Shown: positions 31,622 through 32,460 of the stretch, piece by piece
How positions within the stretch are numbered: the stretch's first letter is position 1
Layout of the letters: every line of letters begins with the position of its first letter
Source: Chloroflexota bacterium
GTDB taxonomy: Bacteria; Chloroflexota; Ktedonobacteria; Ktedonobacterales; JADMIN01
NCBI GenBank assembly: GCA_021814145.1
Contig: JAKAIY010000026.1
Location: 1 to 32,460, forward strand
Length of the DNA: 32,460 nt
Reading direction: 5' to 3'
Made by a program: the position numbers and the translations under genes
The notes under the pieces: model-generated
The model's input: the letters and a program-made list of their open reading frames with translations, nothing else
What the model was told of the DNA's origin: nothing
The model's database searches: none

Positions 31622-31696
31622 TGGCTCGCCTGTGGGGGATGCGATCGCTGGACCGCATTGACGCCAGACCGCCACACGAATACGATAGAAGCGGGG

Positions 31697-31731
31697 TCCG
31701 GGGGCGGCGCGCCGCTAAAAGCGCCCCCGGA
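31697..31731 (+). terminator. GC-rich hairpin after the acyl-CoA ligase
   Basis: TCCGGGGGCG (31697-31706) and CGCCCCCGGA (31722-31731) form a perfect 10-bp stem; the spacer includes part of the palindrome GCGGCGCGCCGC. It lies 75 bp after the stop codon. No T-run follows. Position suggests termination. Confidence 0.5.
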
Positions 31732-31807
31732 GTCGCGGGCTTCGAATAGTGACGAAATGACCGGCAGGCTGTGAAAGCGGCCCATCGCCGGTGGAAGGCG
31801 GCTGGGA

Positions 31808-32455
31808 ATGACCAGCATTGAAATCACGACCCCCGATGGCGCCCAACAATTTACCTTGCAGGCCGACAATGTCACGATTGGCAGGCTCACGACGAACGAT
31901 ATTGTCCTGCCGTATTCGCATATCTCCCGGCGGCACGCAGAGTTGCGCATGCGTGAGGGAGTCTGGTGGTTAACTGACCTGCGAAGTACCAACGGTCTCC
32001 ATGTCAGCGGCCAGCGTGTACAGGAGACGCCGCTGAATCCAGACGCGGTCATCGAGCTCTCGCCGCACGTTTCCTTGCGGCTTTTGCCCACGCCCACGCC
32101 GCCTGAGGCGCCACCAGCGATGGAGCCCATCGCCCCTCAACCACAGATTACCCCGCTCTCGGCGTATGCCCCGCGTTCACCCTACGCGGAGGATGAAACA
32201 CCCTACTATCCGCGGATGCGTCCGGCGCCGCCGGAATCCAGGCCACCTGCCTCGCGCCCCAGCCAGTCGCGGCCAGGTGGAGGAAATGGCGCTTCCCGCC
32301 CGCCAGCCCTATCGAGCGAGAGCCAGCGGTTTGACACGCCGGCCCAGCAGGCGGTTACAGACGTGATTGGACCCCAGGCCCGCGCCGCTGATCTGGCGCG
32401 CCGCCGCGCGGCGACTGGCGCGCCTTCAACCTTGCTGCACATCTGCCAGACATAG
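31808..32455 (+). CDS. FHA-domain protein with disordered C-terminal tail
   Basis: A 215-residue protein. The forkhead-associated domain (about 1-95) shows all phosphothreonine-binding landmarks: GR (25-26), SRRH (40-43) and STNG (60-63, Asn 62). Residues 96-215 are Pro/Ala/Ser/Arg-rich and lack predicted structure. FHA domains read threonine phosphorylation by Ser/Thr kinases, so the kinase at 19038 or another genome-encoded one could be the writer (inference). GGAAGG lies 9 nt before ATG 31808. The gene ends 5 bp from the window edge, so downstream partners are not visible. Confidence 0.9.
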   Translation: MTSIEITTPDGAQQFTLQADNVTIGRLTTNDIVLPYSHISRRHAELRMREGVWWLTDLRSTNGLHVSGQRVQETPLNPDAVIELSPHVSLRLLPTPTPPEAPPAMEPIAPQPQITPLSAYAPRSPYAEDETPYYPRMRPAPPESRPPASRPSQSRPGGGNGASRPPALSSESQRFDTPAQQAVTDVIGPQARAADLARRRAATGAPSTLLHICQT

Positions 32456-32460
32456 ATCGG

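Noticed and set aside
1-32460. CRISPR array, insertion sequence, prophage, tRNA or rRNA
   Set aside because: No regularly spaced direct repeats, transposase or integrase motifs, or RNA gene signatures were seen on either strand.

Overview
The window is a GC-rich (about 60%), densely coded piece of a bacterial chromosome with genes on both strands and no phage, transposase, CRISPR array, tRNA or rRNA that I can see. Several traits together suggest Chloroflexota, perhaps a Ktedonobacteria-like lineage: a zinc-ribbon Ser/Thr kinase with a multi-pass membrane tail, a zinc-ribbon membrane lipoprotein-like protein, ECF sigma factors with long N-terminal extensions, a bactofilin-like membrane protein, and long Pro/Gly/Ala-rich tails. 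This placement is inference; no marker gene settles it.

Layout. 1-5.0 kb: end of an unknown gene closing in a 40-bp perfect palindrome, an RNase HI, a membrane-anchored GH18-like protein, histidyl-tRNA synthetase (minus strand) and a LysR regulator with an AT-rich upstream island. 5.0-7.5 kb: two minus-strand membrane genes, one an alpha/beta hydrolase with a 330-residue disordered arm. 7.7-9.1 kb: a minus-strand DAHP synthase preceded by what looks like a complete attenuator: a consensus sigma-70 promoter, a nearly leaderless 27-codon peptide with adjacent Tyr-Trp codons, and a strong intrinsic terminator before the structural gene. 9.4-14.9 kb: a GltD-like flavoprotein fused to two ferredoxin clusters, an unknown duplicated-domain protein, a two-domain VOC protein with its own promoter and operator-like palindrome, and a GH3 beta-N-acetylhexosaminidase. 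14.9-22.3 kb: minus-strand genes (PLDc_N small membrane protein, zinc-ribbon protein, atypical SDR, small membrane protein, miaA, large kinase, mycoredoxin).

22.5-28.1 kb holds two tandem ECF signalling modules. The first is sigma factor plus a zinc anti-sigma factor with a long extracytoplasmic sensor region; the anti-sigma gene probably starts with CTG in a CTGA overlap. The second is sigma factor plus a membrane anti-sigma-like protein plus a membrane protein carrying bactofilin-like beta-helix repeats, all overlapping and so translationally coupled. An 850-bp spacer between the modules holds only a possible 63-codon ORF. 28.2-32.5 kb: a HutF-like amidohydrolase, an acetyl-CoA-synthetase-like ligase lacking the acetate-gating Trp, and an FHA protein with a disordered tail.

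How things fit together. The kinase, the FHA protein and the two ECF modules point to heavy investment in envelope-linked signalling. Recurrent long perfect inverted repeats without U-tracts at gene ends suggest that transcription ends in this genome often differ from the classic intrinsic terminator; only the DAHP synthase leader carries a textbook one. Best candidates for something new are the DAHP synthase leader and the sigma/anti-sigma/bactofilin-like operon.
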